From positions 1 to 64,000 of the forward strand of contig JAUNVJ010000001.1 in assembly GCA_030537695.1 (NCBI GenBank): DNA of 64,000 bases. Direction: 5' to 3'. The position numbers and the translations under genes were made by a program. The stretch is from Tissierellia bacterium (lineage in GTDB: Bacteria; Bacillota_A; Clostridia; Tissierellales; Peptoniphilaceae). Positions within the stretch are counted from its first letter, which is position 1. Every line of letters starts with the position of its first letter. The notes under the pieces are model-generated. The model had not been told where the DNA came from. It was given only the letters and a program-made list of their open reading frames with translations, and ran no database searches. This document shows positions 62,180-64,000 of the stretch, in pieces.

Positions 62180-63088
62180 TTATCGTTGTCTTATTTGTTG
62201 AATATCTCTTTCTATTTGTTGAAACAATGCTGAAACAGAATCAAAAACCGTCTCAGGTCTTAAGAAAGACAAAAATTCCAAAATGATCGATTCTCGATAA
62301 ATATCTTCATTGAAGTCTAAGATATGACTTTCAATTTTGATCCCGTCAAAATCTACGGTGGGATTGACACCTACATTTGTAGCTGCCCTATAAGTTTGAC
62401 CTTTCACTGTGATATTCGTATCATAAACTCCAAATTTCGGAATCACATAATGATCATCTAATTGTACATTTGCCGTGGGATATCCCATTTTTGTACCAAG
62501 TTTTTTCCCATGCACAATGTATCCCGTCATTCGGTAGGGTCTTGTCAAAAGACGATTTGCCGTTTCGATTTCTCCATTTCGAATGAATTCTCGGATCATA
62601 GTGGAAGAAATAGGAATACCATTATAAGTTACCGGATCAATAATATCAACGGTATCAAAAGATTCTTTGTTTTTTAATAAAAATAAAGAATCCCCCTTTG
62701 CTCGATAACCGTAAGTGTAATCATATCCGACAACAATCCCTACAGTTTGTAACTTATTCTTTAAAAAATCGATTAAAAAATTTAGTGGCTCAATATTCAT
62801 AAATTCAGGGGTAAAATCTATCACATAACATAAGTCGATTCCTATTTCTTCCAATAATTTCATTTTAATACGATTGGTGATAATAATTTCTTTTTTTTGA
62901 AAACTTATTAAATTGTCCGTATGTTCTGTAAATAAAAGCACACTGGATTTAATATTTAACTCCCGAGATCTTTGTATCGCTTTTTGTAATAGTGTTAAAT
63001 GTCCTTTGTGAAGTCCATCGAAATTACCTAGGGCAATTACCGATGGTTCTTTGGCCATAAAGCTTAAATCAATATTTATAACTTCCAT
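62180..63088 (-). CDS. ribF: Bifunctional riboflavin kinase / FAD synthetase
   Basis: A 302-residue protein. The N-terminal FAD synthetase domain has GNFDGLHKGHLTLL and VGYDYTYGYRAKGD, plus SSTMIREFIRNGEI. The C-terminal flavokinase has GYPTANVQLDDHYVIPKFGVYD and ESHILDFNEDIY. It makes FMN and FAD from riboflavin, cofactors needed by several flavoproteins here. It lies 7 bases after truB, the usual truB-ribF-rpsO order. Confidence 0.95.
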   Translation of the reverse strand: MEVINIDLSFMAKEPSVIALGNFDGLHKGHLTLLQKAIQRSRELNIKSSVLLFTEHTDNLISFQKKEIIITNRIKMKLLEEIGIDLCYVIDFTPEFMNIEPLNFLIDFLKNKLQTVGIVVGYDYTYGYRAKGDSLFLLKNKESFDTVDIIDPVTYNGIPISSTMIREFIRNGEIETANRLLTRPYRMTGYIVHGKKLGTKMGYPTANVQLDDHYVIPKFGVYDTNITVKGQTYRAATNVGVNPTVDFDGIKIESHILDFNEDIYRESIILEFLSFLRPETVFDSVSALFQQIERDIQQIRQR

Positions 63089-63095
63089 ATTTCAC

Positions 63096-63968
63096 CTATA
63101 TCAGTTTTTTATTCATTTTAATAAATAATTGTTTGTTAATTTCACGTGTTTCCCCAATTCCTAAAAATGATTCGTCACAATATAATCTATAATACCCTTT
63201 TTTAATAGGTTCTTTCAATGGATAAAATCCTCCGTTGATGATTATTTTATAACCGGAAGAAGGAATGTCAAAAGGCTTTAAATGTCGAAGAGGGCGATCC
63301 AATGGAATCAATCGTTTTTCCAGTTCCTTTAAGTCCATACATTCCAATTCTTTTTCTGTGATACAATCTTTCAACATAAAATCGGACGTTTTACTGCGGA
63401 TCAGTTTGGATAATGTGGCGTATGTCCCTAATGAAAGACCAATATCATTTGCTAAACTTCGAATATAGGTACCGGAAGAACAATTCACTTTAATGGTAAA
63501 GGTGTTTTTTGAAAAATCCAATAATTCTATGGAAAAAATATGAATCTCACGACTTTTTCGTTGGATGGTAATGCCTTCTCGAGCATATTCATATAATTTT
63601 TTTCCCCCCACTTTAATCGCTGAGTACATAGGTGGTACCTGATGATTGACACCGATAAATTGTTGTAAAACATTTAATACATTTTGTCTGCTTACTATTT
63701 TGGTGCAGGTATTGGTCACCGTTCCGGTAATATCATAAGTATCCGTCTGTATGCCTAGACGAATTTGTGCAATATATTCTTTATCTCCCTTTAAGATATA
63801 GTCAGAGACTTTCGTTGCTTTACCAATACACATAGGCAGCACCCCTGTTGCCATGGGATCAAGGGTGCCGGTATGTCCTATTTTTTTTATTTTTGTTTTT
63901 CTGCGTAAGATATAGACTGCATCATGGGAGCTAATTCCCTGGGGTTTGTTAAATAGCAAAATGCCGTT
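63096..63968 (-). CDS. truB: tRNA pseudouridine(55) synthase TruB
   Basis: About 291 residues, starting at ATG 63971 (the listed end stops where the upstream TGA overlaps the start by a few bases). The catalytic Asp is in GHTGTLDPMATGVLP; NKPQGISSHDAV and CSSGTYIRSLANDIG are further TruB signatures. A short PUA-like C-terminus is present. It converts U55 of tRNAs. Its ATG overlaps the stop of the upstream gene (ATGA). Confidence 0.95.
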   Translation of the reverse strand, partial: NGILLFNKPQGISSHDAVYILRRKTKIKKIGHTGTLDPMATGVLPMCIGKATKVSDYILKGDKEYIAQIRLGIQTDTYDITGTVTNTCTKIVSRQNVLNVLQQFIGVNHQVPPMYSAIKVGGKKLYEYAREGITIQRKSREIHIFSIELLDFSKNTFTIKVNCSSGTYIRSLANDIGLSLGTYATLSKLIRSKTSDFMLKDCITEKELECMDLKELEKRLIPLDRPLRHLKPFDIPSSGYKIIINGGFYPLKEPIKKGYYRLYCDESFLGIGETREINKQLFIKMNKKLI

Positions 63969-64000
63969 CATTTTTTCATTTCCTTAATTGCTGCTGCAAT
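63968..64000 (-). CDS. C-terminal tail of the gene upstream of truB (possibly nrnA)
   Basis: The minus strand shows ten codons (IAAAIKEMKK) ending in TGA at 63970-63968, overlapping the truB ATG. In Firmicutes the gene here is usually nrnA (oligoribonuclease/pAp phosphatase), whose C-terminus is similar in style. Only the tail is inside the window. Confidence 0.4.
   Translation of the reverse strand: MAAAIKEMKK

Overview
This 64 kb window reads as chromosome of an AT-rich, low-GC Gram-positive anaerobe, most likely a Clostridia/Tissierellia-type Firmicute. The grounds are strong AGGAGG ribosome sites, many TTG starts, Gram-positive operons (der-plsY-gpsA; ylmE-sepF-ylmH-lspA-rluD; truB-ribF-rpsO-pnp-ftsK-rimO-pgsA-cinA-recA), RNase Y, RqcH, an electron-bifurcating [FeFe]-hydrogenase and a selenium-type molybdenum hydroxylase locus. 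Assignments come from reading motifs and gene order only; no database was searched. No rRNA, tRNA, CRISPR array, prophage or insertion sequence was seen.

Layout. 1-1260: tail of an unknown gene, then a two-gene ThrE-type exporter (minus). 1403-8906: plus-strand housekeeping run der, plsY, gpsA, an HlyD-like membrane protein, ylmE, sepF, ylmH, lspA, rluD. 8935-12898: MTA phosphorylase divergent from an MtnA-like isomerase, then an HD hydrolase and a COG2509-type flavoprotein. 12991-21048: miaB-mutS-mutL-miaA-ynbB. 21084-24955: lexA and a divergent yneA-like SOS division inhibitor sharing an operator region with six LexA-box-like dyads, then rny and a Xer-type recombinase. 25070-28001: a transglutaminase-like exported protein, a 1.2 kb gene-poor stretch with strong hairpins, and an EamA transporter. 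28143-32494: hydrogenase operon (NuoE-like, a cysteine-less ferredoxin-like protein, NuoF-like, HydA).

32509-47286 (minus) is a molybdenum/selenium region: a fused Fe-S/molybdopterin hydroxylase with yqeC, a MocA-like transferase and yqeB; modABC; a PII-like plus DUF1538 membrane-protein pair; a ModE-type regulator carrying an extra N-terminal domain; mogA/moaB, MOSC, moaA, moaC, a molybdopterin-binding protein and xdhC. Together these cover molybdate uptake, cofactor synthesis, cofactor maturation and one enzyme. 47496-49596: rqcH and a TrpR-like regulator. 49760-64000 (minus): the nrnA?-truB...recA operon, followed directly by an Mre11-like nuclease and a Rad50-like ATPase that is split over three translationally coupled genes.

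The most notable items are the 13-bp-periodic operator array between lexA and yneA, the split Mre11/Rad50 module behind recA, the PII/DUF1538 pair inside the molybdenum locus, the ModE protein with a degenerate nucleotidyltransferase-like domain, and the cysteine-less ferredoxin-like protein in the hydrogenase operon.
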